Shown: positions 1 through 7,694 of the stretch, one piece after another | Position numbering within the stretch: the first letter of the stretch is position 1 | Layout: each line of letters opens with the position of its first letter | Assembly (NCBI GenBank): GCA_003170415.1 | Contig: PMZJ01000015.1 | Coordinates: 1 to 54,834 of the forward strand | Origin: Phycisphaerales bacterium | Lineage (GTDB): Bacteria > Planctomycetota > Phycisphaerae > Sedimentisphaerales > Anaerobacaceae | DNA length: 54,834 nt | Direction: 5' to 3' | Notes under the pieces: model-generated | Told to the model about the DNA's origin: nothing | Databases searched by the model: none | What the model saw: the letters and a program-made list of their open reading frames with translations, nothing else | Made by a program: the position numbers and the translations under genes

Positions 1-59
1 ATACCGAACTGGCAAACAAATTGTTTAACTTGATTTATAAATAAGCAAATCAAAACTAC

Positions 60-917
60 ATGAAAATAAATGAAAAAAATGCCATCAATGCTTTTATCGA
101 GATTCTCCAGAAGATAAAAGATGTAGAATACAAAGTAGAATATTTTCCAGAAGAGGAAAACAAAAATACACAAGGTCAAAAGGTTGATGCAATTTTAGCC
201 CCAAAAGACAAAGATGCCCAATCTCCCAAAATTGCCGTCGAACATACTACCATAGAAGCCCATGAAGAACAAATTGCCTATGTTAATCAATTATGCGGTA
301 TTGAAAAGGAACTCAAGCAGAGATGCCAAGGAAGATTGCCAATTGATCACTGTTTTGGTCTAAGTGCTCCGCCTTCTCTTATTGTAGGGATGAATAAAAA
401 TAATAGAGATCAATTTGTCGAAGAAATGGCAGGTTGGATCCCTGATGCTGCGAAATCTCTGACTAAGCGAGATCAACGGTCTTTACGATTATACAATAAA
501 CATGAAGTAATGTTATGGTGCGATGGTTCATTTTCAGAACTGAATGGAACTATTGGCTTTATGGCAACAAGGCCAAAAGAAGCTGACAAGGAAAGGCAAG
601 TTAGATTCCGCAGGGCGATTGAAGAAAAATTGCCAAAACTCTTAAAATATAAGGAAAAAGAAGAAGAAAGATATTTAACAGCGCTTTTGCTGGAAGATGT
701 CAGCTTTAGCCACAGTAATCCGGGAAACAACTTGAAAGAACTGATACCTGATAAATATCATTCAGAATTTCAATCGAAAATAGATTATGTTGTTATCTTT
801 GTCTCCAATGAAAAGAAAATGATTGTAGGTAACGTTTGGAAAGAAGAATTTCGATTATATGAAGACATTCCAGACAACCGTAGGTTCAGTTTTCGCCAAA
901 AGAAACCCATTGAATAA
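60..917 (+). CDS. Hypothetical protein, AT-rich orphan
   Basis: A complete 285-residue reading frame whose family I do not recognise. It is rich in Lys and Glu, has no signal peptide or membrane segment, and should be cytosolic. The N-terminal third holds a strand-like stretch around residues 41-63 with VDAIL (Asp43) and IAVEHT (Glu61). This spacing is loosely reminiscent of PD-(D/E)XK nucleases, but the usual Lys is missing, so it is only a hint. Residues 185-210 are charged and probably helical, and the C-terminal half has a beta-like DYVVIFVSNEKK segment. Base composition is markedly more AT-rich than the panB-purA block downstream, and a GGGGACAG-type repeat begins right after the stop, which suggests acquisition. 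No strong ribosome binding site precedes the ATG. Confidence 0.6.
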   Translation: MKINEKNAINAFIEILQKIKDVEYKVEYFPEEENKNTQGQKVDAILAPKDKDAQSPKIAVEHTTIEAHEEQIAYVNQLCGIEKELKQRCQGRLPIDHCFGLSAPPSLIVGMNKNNRDQFVEEMAGWIPDAAKSLTKRDQRSLRLYNKHEVMLWCDGSFSELNGTIGFMATRPKEADKERQVRFRRAIEEKLPKLLKYKEKEEERYLTALLLEDVSFSHSNPGNNLKELIPDKYHSEFQSKIDYVVIFVSNEKKMIVGNVWKEEFRLYEDIPDNRRFSFRQKKPIE

Positions 918-1313
918 CCGGGAATAACCGGGGACAGCCATTGTCTTTTCTCTTTTGATTTTTAACTTTTTACTTTTTCCCAATCCGCCAGAGGCGGACA
1001 AGTCCGCCAAATAATTCTACCCAAACCGAATCCTTTCCGCCACCCCCCCGACAACGACTTTCGAGGGCAGGCAGGCGGATAAAATTCAACGGCAAAATTA
1101 ACTGAGTCCTCCGCATTATCAGCGGCAAAATAGGTTGATCCCTTCGGCAGGCTCAGGGCAGGCTGGGTAACTTGCCCCTCACCCCCTATACACAAAAACG
1201 AGGGGCAACAAGGGGCAAGTAGGGGCAACTAAAAACTTACTTATAACAGTATTAGTTTTTATTACACCTTTTCGCGGCCAATTTAATCCGTGATAATCCG
1301 TGTCAATCCGTGG
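918..1313. other. Gene-free interval packed with short repeats
   Basis: No convincing gene lies here. From left to right it holds a GGGGACAG motif (928-941), a perfect hairpin TCCGCC-AGA-GGCGGA at 984-998, a CCTTCG...CTCAGGGCAGG repeat (1140-1162), three 10-bp tandem units of the type AGGGGCAA(C/G)N at 1201-1230 that also pair with CTTGCCCCT at about 1170, and three 10-bp units AATCCGTGNN at 1285-1314 that run into the end of the next gene. A possible minus-strand frame at 962-1228 is low-complexity translation of these repeats. Confidence 0.7.
1140..1162 (+). repeat. REP-like dispersed repeat, copy 1
   Basis: A short imperfect palindrome with the core CCTTCG...CTCAGGGCAGG. Two further copies occur in the window, at 39925-39952 inside a histidine kinase gene and at 50111-50133 in reverse orientation. 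When translated on one strand this type of repeat gives the ALSLPKG or ALSLSKG peptide often seen in mis-annotated proteins. Confidence 0.7.
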
Positions 1314-1775
1314 TTATGGTTCGTTTTGGTCCGGCCCTGAATCCGGCGGAATCGGAGGATGCTGCGGCGGGGGATGGGGCATAGTAACTTGTCTGCAAAC
1401 GACCGACCGTTCGCCAAGCAGGGTGTCGTTGGCAAACAACTGGAAACGATATTCGCCGGTGTGCTGAAAGACCACACCCATCAGGTTTATGGCGACGGTT
1501 ACGATTTGGCGGACATCCTTGAAATCGACGGGCTGGCCCTGCTCGAAGATGACCTTGTCCTGGTTATCAATATCGACGAGCCGAATTTTAAGCTGGGTGA
1601 TGCCGTGGCCGTTGGTCATCTCGCAAAAAAATATGAGCTGGTCGTGGCGAACGGGATACTTGGGGGCGTTGATGGTTTGAATAATGTTTATGATGCTGGG
1701 CATTCCCGACAGCCGGTCGAAAATTACCCTGTCGCAGACGATTGAGGAGAGCAGAATTGGCGATATATGGTCCAT
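1314..1775 (-). CDS. DUF6941 family protein
   Basis: A 153-residue protein. It opens with a strand containing SIVCDRVIFDRLSGMPSI and continues with FFCEMTNGHG and LKIRLVDIDNQ, the pattern I associate with DUF6941, a small beta-sandwich-like family common in Planctomycetes with no known function. Residues 1-130 hold the domain; the tail (about 131-153) is Pro-rich and low complexity. No signal peptide is seen. It lies between a repeat-rich gap and panB on the same strand with about 58 bases to panB, so co-transcription is possible. Its last codons touch a tandem AATCCGTG repeat. The family call is recognition by motif; the role is unknown. Confidence 0.7.
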   Translation of the reverse strand: MDHISPILLSSIVCDRVIFDRLSGMPSIINIIQTINAPKYPVRHDQLIFFCEMTNGHGITQLKIRLVDIDNQDKVIFEQGQPVDFKDVRQIVTVAINLMGVVFQHTGEYRFQLFANDTLLGERSVVCRQVTMPHPPPQHPPIPPDSGPDQNEP

Positions 1776-1833
1776 TTTGAATCAATCCCTTCCGTGCAAA
1801 CACGAATTAAAAAAGGTAACGGCAATTTTATTT

Positions 1834-2688
1834 TCAGTCGCCGCTTTTAAGCATCCCCCGCAAGCGGTCGAGTTCGCCATCTTTCATACGATAACAGTGC
1901 TCAATATCAGGATATTTGCCCGCCCTGACCTGGTTTGCGTATTCTGCAAAGGCAGCGATTGTGGCGTCGCCGAGGTTGGCAAAGCTTTTGGCGAACTTCG
2001 GTAGATGTCCCTGTGTCAAGCCGAGAATATCTGGCGCGATGAGTATTTGGCCATCGCAGTGCGGGCCTGAGCCGCAACTGATTACAGGCACTTCGCTTCG
2101 CTCGGTGATAATTCCGGCGACCTCGGCACACACACCTTCGAGAAGCAAGGCGATTGCGCCGGCGTTGACCATCTGTTGCGCAATGGCGATAAGCTCGGCG
2201 GCCATTTCTGCGTTTGACGCCTCGGCCTTGAACCTGCCAATCCTGCATATACTCTGCGGCCTGATACCGATATGCGCCATAACAGCCATACCGGCGTCGC
2301 TGACCGCTTTGATGACATCCAGATAAGCGCTCGACGCCTCAATTTTTATCATTTGAGCGCCACATTCAACAGCAAATCTTCCGGCGTTTCTGACCGCTCC
2401 GGCAACACTGAGCTGATAAGACAGGAAGGGCATATCCGCGACAAGGCAGACATTTGGCGCACCTCTGCGAACGGCGGCCGTAATCGCGACCATAAAATCC
2501 ATCGTCGCGGGCAGGGTGGAATCGTGCCCCAGGATAACCTGGGCAGCCGAATCACCCACAAGAATCATCTCAACGTCCGTTTGAGCAACAAGCCGGGCCG
2601 TGGTGGAGTCATAGCAACTGACAGCCACGACCTTGCGGCCCTGTTGTTTGGCATCGAGTAAGTTGGCTACTGTAACTTTGCCGGTCAT
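1834..2688 (-). CDS. panB: 3-methyl-2-oxobutanoate hydroxymethyltransferase (PanB)
   Basis: Transfers a hydroxymethyl group from 5,10-methylene-tetrahydrofolate to alpha-ketoisovalerate to make ketopantoate, the first committed step of pantothenate and coenzyme A synthesis; cytosolic (alpha/beta)8 barrel, usually decameric. The 284-residue protein shows VGDSAAQVILGHDSTLP near the N-terminus (metal/substrate Asp), VADMPFLSYQ, KIEA, MAHIGIRPQS and CGSGPHCDGQ, all standard for the family, and its length is typical. The frame is open 61 codons further upstream, but the ATG at 2688 is preceded by GGAG at good spacing and begins exactly where PanB proteins begin, so it was chosen. No panC or panD is visible nearby. 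Confidence 0.93.
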   Translation of the reverse strand: MTGKVTVANLLDAKQQGRKVVAVSCYDSTTARLVAQTDVEMILVGDSAAQVILGHDSTLPATMDFMVAITAAVRRGAPNVCLVADMPFLSYQLSVAGAVRNAGRFAVECGAQMIKIEASSAYLDVIKAVSDAGMAVMAHIGIRPQSICRIGRFKAEASNAEMAAELIAIAQQMVNAGAIALLLEGVCAEVAGIITERSEVPVISCGSGPHCDGQILIAPDILGLTQGHLPKFAKSFANLGDATIAAFAEYANQVRAGKYPDIEHCYRMKDGELDRLRGMLKSGD

Positions 2689-3123
2689 TTGAACGCTCCA
2701 GAAAATAACAACCAATTGGTTAAAATATAGAGAACAAACCAAAGTTAGCAAGCGTAAAATGGCTGCGTTTTTTAATAGATTTTGGGCTTTTTCGGCGAGA
2801 AGTAAAAAGTTTATGGTTTTTAATACAATTGGACTTGAACAACTGCGTCTATAAATGTGTAGTCGTACCAAATTTTACTAAAGAATTTCAGGGCATTGAG
2901 GCGATTATTCAGGAAAGGCGACAATAGGGGTTTTAGAGGACTAAAAAACAGTCATTTTTCTTGGCTTTTCATCACCCTCCTCCGAAGCCAGATTCTGAGA
3001 ATTGGAATCTGGCTTTTTTTATGCCGCGTTTGTAAAATAGTCAATGATTACCCTTACGCAATTGTTAATTTAGGCAAAAGGTTTTCAGGGGTCATTTCAA
3101 GCCCTTCTCTCTTATGGCATTGG
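2689..3123. other. Gene-free interval with a plus-strand terminator and possible small RNA
   Basis: No protein gene is supported between panB and recO. The interval must hold the panB promoter on the minus strand. On the plus strand a TTGGAC / TATAAA pair (2829-2834 and 2850-2855, 15-base spacer, below optimum) precedes a strong intrinsic terminator at 2985-3020. This leaves room for an RNA of about 160 nt starting near 2862. A small hairpin GACT...AGTC lies at about 2939-2953. No known RNA family was recognised. Confidence 0.4.
2985..3020 (+). terminator. Strong intrinsic terminator
   Basis: An 11-base-pair perfect stem (AAGCCAGATTC paired with GAATCTGGCTT) with a 9-base loop is followed directly by a run of T on the plus strand. 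No plus-strand protein gene lies upstream, so it probably ends an unrecognised short transcript. On the minus strand the hairpin is not followed by T residues, so it is unlikely to serve recO. Confidence 0.75.
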
Positions 3124-3882
3124 TCAGGAATTGAGAATGTATTTTGCCATTTTTGGTGGCCGACCCAACGCATCGGTAATATAGCGAATCAAAATATCCT
3201 CCACATTTTTGAGGGCAGGTTCTCCGGCCAAAGCGAGCAATTTCACGTCTGCCAGACATTGCGCCGCCTCTGTAGTCAGTCGTATTTTGTCCGGGAACGG
3301 CCCCTGGCAATCCCTGCATATTAAGCCCTTGGCGTGATTGCTGAAATACACTTCGGGCCAGCGCACGTCGAAGCGATTCCTGCAGTTCACGCAATAATCG
3401 AGGATGGGACACAAACCAATCTCCGTAAGCAAATTCAATTGAAACAATACCAGATGTGCCAGGATTCTGCCGTGTCCGTCATTTGCGATTTTTTTTTGGC
3501 TGGCGTCTGTAAGGAACCGGAGCAAACTATCAAACAAGCCCGGATGGGGGTCGTAATCCTTAATCAGGACGTTCACAAGCTCAGCGGCAAGAAGGCAGCA
3601 GTTCATCGCAAAAATATCCGCTGACAGCACCGAGTAATTCGCTACTCCGGCAACCGGCTCAAATTCGGCAAGAGTCGCCAGTTTATCGCGGCCTGAATCA
3701 GAGAAAACAACACCGCCATAAGAAAATATCTCAATGGGGCCGCCGAAAGACGACCGCTGTCTTTTTGCGCCTTTGGCAATCACGGGGACTTTTCCGGTCT
3801 GCCTCGCAAAGAAGGTTACCACCTGTGAGGTTTCGGAGTAATCAACCGTCCTGATACAAATGGCCTGGTCGTTAGTCAACAT
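3124..3882 (-). CDS. recO: DNA repair protein RecO
   Basis: RecO anneals single-stranded DNA and, with RecR, loads RecA on SSB-coated gaps in the RecF pathway. The 252-residue length is normal. The N-terminal OB fold contains VDYSETSQVVTFF and the GKVPVIAKGAKR segment typical of RecO; the central helical part carries AELVNVLIKDYDPHPGLFDSL; a Cys4 zinc motif is formed by CVNC and the later CRDC around residues 163-200. It is the last gene of a minus-strand run (phoH, HD phosphodiesterase, ybeY, recO) and its start overlaps the end of ybeY by 7 bases, so translation is probably coupled. The gene order ybeY-recO near phoH is also seen in other bacteria. Confidence 0.93.
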   Translation of the reverse strand: MLTNDQAICIRTVDYSETSQVVTFFARQTGKVPVIAKGAKRQRSSFGGPIEIFSYGGVVFSDSGRDKLATLAEFEPVAGVANYSVLSADIFAMNCCLLAAELVNVLIKDYDPHPGLFDSLLRFLTDASQKKIANDGHGRILAHLVLFQLNLLTEIGLCPILDYCVNCRNRFDVRWPEVYFSNHAKGLICRDCQGPFPDKIRLTTEAAQCLADVKLLALAGEPALKNVEDILIRYITDALGRPPKMAKYILNS

Positions 3883-4364
3883 TTCTGACGTCGTTTATCC
3901 GGCACAATTTTTCTTTTCTTATCATATACCAGCCCGAAACCCTGCTGCTGCAGAATCTCATCTTCGAGTCGATGCATTTCGTTCGCTTTTTTCGGCAGGA
4001 GGTCATCGAAGCCGAGATTGTGCAGCAAGCCGTGTGTAATATAAAGGGCCAGTTCCGCCTGGGCGCAATGCCCCCTTTTGGCAGCTTCCGATTTTGCCTT
4101 TTCGCCATTTACCACCAACTCTAATAATCTGTGGCCGGCCTTGCTGTCCGACAGGTCAAAAGCCAGGCAATCGGTAACGTTTTTGTGATTCAGGAACTTG
4201 TCGTTGAGCTTGCGGATACGCTTATTTGCGACTATGGCGATACTAACCGTCGCGCTTACCAGGCCGAAACGATTGCAGATTACCCGGACAAGTTTTATGA
4301 GCTTGCGCTGCGGACAAATTATGTTTTTGAAATCGCGAGTGATATGAACAATTACGCCTTGCAT
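3876..4364 (-). CDS. ybeY: Endoribonuclease / rRNA maturation factor YbeY
   Basis: YbeY is a metal-dependent single-strand endoribonuclease involved in 16S rRNA 3' processing and ribosome quality control. The 162-residue protein has the N-terminal family pattern (IAIVANKRIRKLNDKFLNHKNVTDCLAF), then the metal motif HGLLHNLGFDD. The usual motif is HGxLHLxGyDH; here the first two His are present but the third metal-binding position is Asp. The following NEMHRLEDEIL fits the family's C-terminal helix. It sits 14 bases after the HD phosphodiesterase gene and overlaps recO. The ATG at 4364 has no clear Shine-Dalgarno sequence. Confidence 0.88.
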   Translation of the reverse strand: MQGVIVHITRDFKNIICPQRKLIKLVRVICNRFGLVSATVSIAIVANKRIRKLNDKFLNHKNVTDCLAFDLSDSKAGHRLLELVVNGEKAKSEAAKRGHCAQAELALYITHGLLHNLGFDDLLPKKANEMHRLEDEILQQQGFGLVYDKKRKIVPDKRRQKC

Positions 4365-4378
4365 AAGGGTATATCGCT

Positions 4379-5881
4379 TTACTGTTCCTGTTCGGGCGGC
4401 ATATCAGGCGGTTTGGGATACGCGATTCGCCCGTGATGGTGCGCCGCGATGGTTTTCGACATACTTGCTTCAATCCTGCTCAACTCCCGCAAAGACAGGT
4501 CGCACTCATCGAACTGGCCGTCCTGCAGGCGTTTCATAGCCATATTATGCACCACCGCTTCTATCTTGTTTGGGGTCGCTTCGGGCAAAGTCCTGACGGC
4601 GCCTTCGACGGCATCGGCAAGCATAACAATGGCGGCCTCCTTTGTTCGCGGCTTGGGGCCGGGATAGCGAAACTCGCCTTCCGAAGGAACCGGCGAATCG
4701 GAAGAATCATTTTGCTCATGCTGCTTTACCGCTTCGTTGTAAAAATACTCAATAAGCGTGGTGCCGTGATGCGTTTCAATAAACTGCCTAAGAACCGCGG
4801 GCAATCCGTATTCCCTGGCAAGCTCCATACCGTCTTTAATGTGTCCGGCAATAACCAACTGGCTCATCGCGGGAGAAAGCTCCTTGTGCCAGCTTATTGA
4901 GCCGAGCTGGTTTTCAATAAAGTAACCCGGCTTATTTATTTTGCCTATGTCATGATAGTACGATCCGACTCTGCACAAAAGGCCGTTGCGTCCGATTGAT
5001 TCCGCCGCGGCCTCGGCAATGGAACCGATAAGCAAACTATGACTGTACGTGCCCGGCGCCTCCATAGCGAGCCGTTTAAGCAGGGGCTGGTTGGCGTCGC
5101 TGTAGTCCAGCAGCGTCATACTGGTCGCTATTCGGAACACCTTTTCAAGGACGGGCAGCAGACCCTGCATCAACACTCCAACCAGAATAGTAACCGCGGC
5201 GTTGGGACCGGCGGCCGCGAATAATCCATTCGGCAAGCCGGGGTAAGACAGATACGCCATAGCTGCCGACATTATAAAGACCGTTACCGCCGCCACCAAA
5301 CTTACCTCCAGAAGCCGCATCCTCGTGCGTATTTCCTTGAGGAAGAAACAATATGGCAGTGCGCCCGCAAGCATAGTAAGCAAAACGCTGAAATCCGTCA
5401 CACGGCTCACCGCGAAGCTGGCGAGCACGCAATAAAGCATGCTCATAGCCATAGCGAAACGCTGGTTATACGCGATTGTCAGGACCAGCGCCGCAGCCAC
5501 GGCGGTGCCTGTGACCCAGAACATCTGGCCGGTCAGCACCACCGACAGTTTTGCGCAGACCAGCATCGAAATGAGCAAAGCGACCAGGCCCATCTCTCTG
5601 ACGCGGTTTTTTAACAGGCGTTTTTGATATTGATAGATATGGAGGGCGGCGGCCAGGCCAATAAGAACAACCACGGTTGCTATCGCCGCCAGACGACCGT
5701 AGCCGGTCTGTCCGGTTGGCTCATATCCGAGCACCGCCACGGACAATAACACAAAGAGCAGCCAGATAGCCGCCGAGTAAATGACGTCGGGGTCCGCCAG
5801 CCAGCTCAGGTCGGCAAATGGATTTGCCATTTCCTTTCGCACCCGACTTCGCCGCAAATTTGTCCTGTTAAAAAATCCCAC
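4379..5881 (-). CDS. 7TM-HD domain phosphodiesterase (PgpH-type, short form)
   Basis: A 500-residue membrane protein of the 7TMR-HD class, whose Listeria member PgpH hydrolyses cyclic di-AMP. About seven hydrophobic helices span residues 35-245, followed by a cytoplasmic HD domain with GTYSHSLL, SYYHDIGKINKP, AGHIKDGMELA and THHGTTLIEYFY, so the metal-binding His/Asp residues are present. PgpH-like proteins usually carry a large extracellular 7TMR-HDED domain between the first and second membrane helices and reach about 700-850 residues; that domain is missing here. The GTG start at 5881 is preceded by GGGAG at good spacing; an ATG at 5830 is the alternative. Neighbours phoH (31 bases upstream) and ybeY match the classic cluster. 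Cyclic di-AMP as substrate is inferred from the family. Confidence 0.85.
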   Translation of the reverse strand: MGFFNRTNLRRSRVRKEMANPFADLSWLADPDVIYSAAIWLLFVLLSVAVLGYEPTGQTGYGRLAAIATVVVLIGLAAALHIYQYQKRLLKNRVREMGLVALLISMLVCAKLSVVLTGQMFWVTGTAVAAALVLTIAYNQRFAMAMSMLYCVLASFAVSRVTDFSVLLTMLAGALPYCFFLKEIRTRMRLLEVSLVAAVTVFIMSAAMAYLSYPGLPNGLFAAAGPNAAVTILVGVLMQGLLPVLEKVFRIATSMTLLDYSDANQPLLKRLAMEAPGTYSHSLLIGSIAEAAAESIGRNGLLCRVGSYYHDIGKINKPGYFIENQLGSISWHKELSPAMSQLVIAGHIKDGMELAREYGLPAVLRQFIETHHGTTLIEYFYNEAVKQHEQNDSSDSPVPSEGEFRYPGPKPRTKEAAIVMLADAVEGAVRTLPEATPNKIEAVVHNMAMKRLQDGQFDECDLSLRELSRIEASMSKTIAAHHHGRIAYPKPPDMPPEQEQ

Positions 5882-5912
5882 CTATGCTCCCTTTGTTTCT
5901 AACACGAGACAA

Positions 5913-6878
5913 TCAAGGAATTAAGTGTTCCTTTTCTGCTTTTGTAACATGGTCGTTTCGATAGGCCTGAACGATGCTCTGAACAAGCCGATGCCGGACA
6001 ATATCAACCTGCGTCAGTTCGACAACGCTGATACCCTTTATTCGGCGCAGACGTTCGATTGCCTCAATCAAACCGCTTTTCTGGCCGTAGGGCAGGTCTA
6101 TCTGCGTTATGTCGCCTGTTATTATCATTTTGGAGCTGCGTCCAAGCCGGGTCAATACCATAAGCATCTGCAACGGCGAGGTATTTTGCGCCTCATCGCA
6201 GATTACCACCGACTCATTAAGGGTCCTGCCCCGCATAAAGGCCAGAGGAATAATCTCGATGACGTCCATATCCATAAATTTTCTCATCTGGCCGAAGTCC
6301 ATCATATCCTCGAGGGCGTCAAACAACGGACGAAGATACGGATTTACCTTTGCCTGTATGTCGCCGGGGAGAAATCCGAGCTTTTCGCCTGCCTCGACGG
6401 CGGGCCTGGCGAGGATTATGCGCCTTATCTGTTTTCTCTTGAGCATCGATACGGCAACGGCGACCGCAAGGTAGGTTTTGCCTGTTCCCGCGGGGCCTAT
6501 GCAAAACGTAAGGTCGTTGTTGAGCATCGCCTGAATGTACTTGAGTTGTCTTTTGCTGGACGGCTCAATTATTTTTTTATGCGAGTAAACAGCAATCGCC
6601 TCAGGGGACTGGGGTTCGGTCGGCCCGGTGATGTCCAAAAGGATGCTGCCGACGTCGTCGGCGGTGAGCAGGCCGCGTCTCAGCAGGTGCTTTTGCATCT
6701 TGTCGATTGTCTCCGCCGCCCTGTTGACATTATCGGCTTTGCCGGCAATAAGGAGGTTGTTGTGCCTCGCGGTTATCCTGACGTCGAGGGCGTCCCGCAC
6801 CAAGCGAAGATTAACATCGGCAGGTCCGAACAGTTCGAGCTGCCTGTTGGCTGAATCCAATTGTACGGTGATTTCCAA
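5913..6878 (-). CDS. phoH: PhoH-like ATPase (PhoH/YbeZ family)
   Basis: A cytosolic P-loop ATPase of 321 residues thought to act with YbeY in RNA metabolism. An N-terminal KH-like region with LFGPADVNLRLVRDAL and ITARHNNLLIAG precedes the PhoH core: Walker A GPAGTGKT, ILARPAVEAGEKLGFLPGD, Walker B VVICDEAQN and the ITGDITQIDLP segment. Length and order match the family. The only start that fits is TTG at 6878, since the preceding in-frame stop is the cdsA stop itself only 10 bases away. The gene is therefore tightly coupled to cdsA upstream and followed by the HD phosphodiesterase and ybeY. Confidence 0.92.
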   Translation of the reverse strand: MEITVQLDSANRQLELFGPADVNLRLVRDALDVRITARHNNLLIAGKADNVNRAAETIDKMQKHLLRRGLLTADDVGSILLDITGPTEPQSPEAIAVYSHKKIIEPSSKRQLKYIQAMLNNDLTFCIGPAGTGKTYLAVAVAVSMLKRKQIRRIILARPAVEAGEKLGFLPGDIQAKVNPYLRPLFDALEDMMDFGQMRKFMDMDVIEIIPLAFMRGRTLNESVVICDEAQNTSPLQMLMVLTRLGRSSKMIITGDITQIDLPYGQKSGLIEAIERLRRIKGISVVELTQVDIVRHRLVQSIVQAYRNDHVTKAEKEHLIP

Positions 6879-6887
6879 AAGTTTTCT

Positions 6888-7694
6888 TTATCGCCCCAAC
6901 AATGAAAAGAACAAATATCCGAACGGTGCCGTTATTAAAATTGAATCGACGACATCAAGTATGCCGCCGAAACCCGGCACACTATTCGACGAGTCCTTTG
7001 TTTCGGCATCACGTTTGAGCATCGATTCCGCCAAATCGCCAAGCTGACCTATAAAGGCGAAAACAACGCCGAAAACAATAGCCAGCCGCCAGGACATTAT
7101 ATCACAAAATACGGCAAAGGCCACTGCTACGACAGCCGCCAAAATCACCCCGCCCGCCATACCTTCCCAGGTCTTTTTGGGGCTGATTACGGGAGAGAAT
7201 TTGTGCTTGCCGAAGAGCCGGCCAGCGATGTAAGCCCCTATATCAGAAGACTTTACAACAAAAATCAACATAAGCAGATGCCACGGGCCGAATAATATGC
7301 GGACTGACGGGATAAACGCGCCAAGCCAGCCAAGATACAATATTGAAAAGCAGGCGGCTCCGCAATTAGCCAGCACTCCCGGTATGCCATACCGAATGCG
7401 TTGATACAAAAAACACGCCATAACGCCAAAGGCCAAAAGCACTTCATAATTGACATCGGGGAAAAAACTCTGCCAATACGGGCTGGTCACCAATATTATC
7501 GTTACCGGTATAGATATCGGCAGCAGAATTTTGGCCCCTTTTGCGGCCGCGAGTTTTGACATTTCCATTAAGCCGGGAACCATCAGGATTGCGACAAGAC
7601 CTACAAACAATCCCGGCGCCCACGGGTCAAACAGAACAACGCCCGCAAAGACAAGTGTCATCAGTGTTCCGAAGATTAGCCGATATTTGAGCAT
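6888..7694 (-). CDS. cdsA: Phosphatidate cytidylyltransferase (CdsA)
   Basis: Makes CDP-diacylglycerol from CTP and phosphatidic acid, the branch point of phospholipid synthesis, in the inner membrane. The 268-residue protein is a chain of hydrophobic helices with the conserved cytoplasmic segment SPKKTWEGMAGG and the C-terminal signature beginning SMLKRDAETKDSSNSVPG and ending GGILDVVDS. In the usual signature (KRxxxxKD...P-x-HGG-x-x-DR-x-D) the His before GG is Phe here and the Arg of DR is Val, so the match is slightly divergent. The ATG at 7694 directly abuts the uppS stop with no spacer, indicating co-translation. The common neighbour dxr is absent. Confidence 0.9.
   Translation of the reverse strand: MLKYRLIFGTLMTLVFAGVVLFDPWAPGLFVGLVAILMVPGLMEMSKLAAAKGAKILLPISIPVTIILVTSPYWQSFFPDVNYEVLLAFGVMACFLYQRIRYGIPGVLANCGAACFSILYLGWLGAFIPSVRILFGPWHLLMLIFVVKSSDIGAYIAGRLFGKHKFSPVISPKKTWEGMAGGVILAAVVAVAFAVFCDIMSWRLAIVFGVVFAFIGQLGDLAESMLKRDAETKDSSNSVPGFGGILDVVDSILITAPFGYLFFSLLGR

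Noticed and set aside
60..917. Restriction endonuclease
   Set aside because: The Asp/Glu spacing hints at a nuclease core, but the Lys is missing and no methyltransferase or other partner is adjacent.
962..1228. Possible protein on the minus strand
   Set aside because: It translates known repeat DNA, giving the ALSLPKG-type peptide; no ribosome binding site or family similarity.
1201..1314. CRISPR-like array
   Set aside because: Units are 10 bases with no unique spacers, and no cas gene is present.
1359..1745. Plus-strand frame opposite the DUF6941 gene
   Set aside because: Antisense shadow; the minus frame has recognisable family motifs and this one does not.
2689..3020. tmRNA, SRP RNA or tRNA
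   Set aside because: None of the conserved cores (tag frame and tRNA-like ends, GGAAGGAAGCAGCC, or a cloverleaf) is present.
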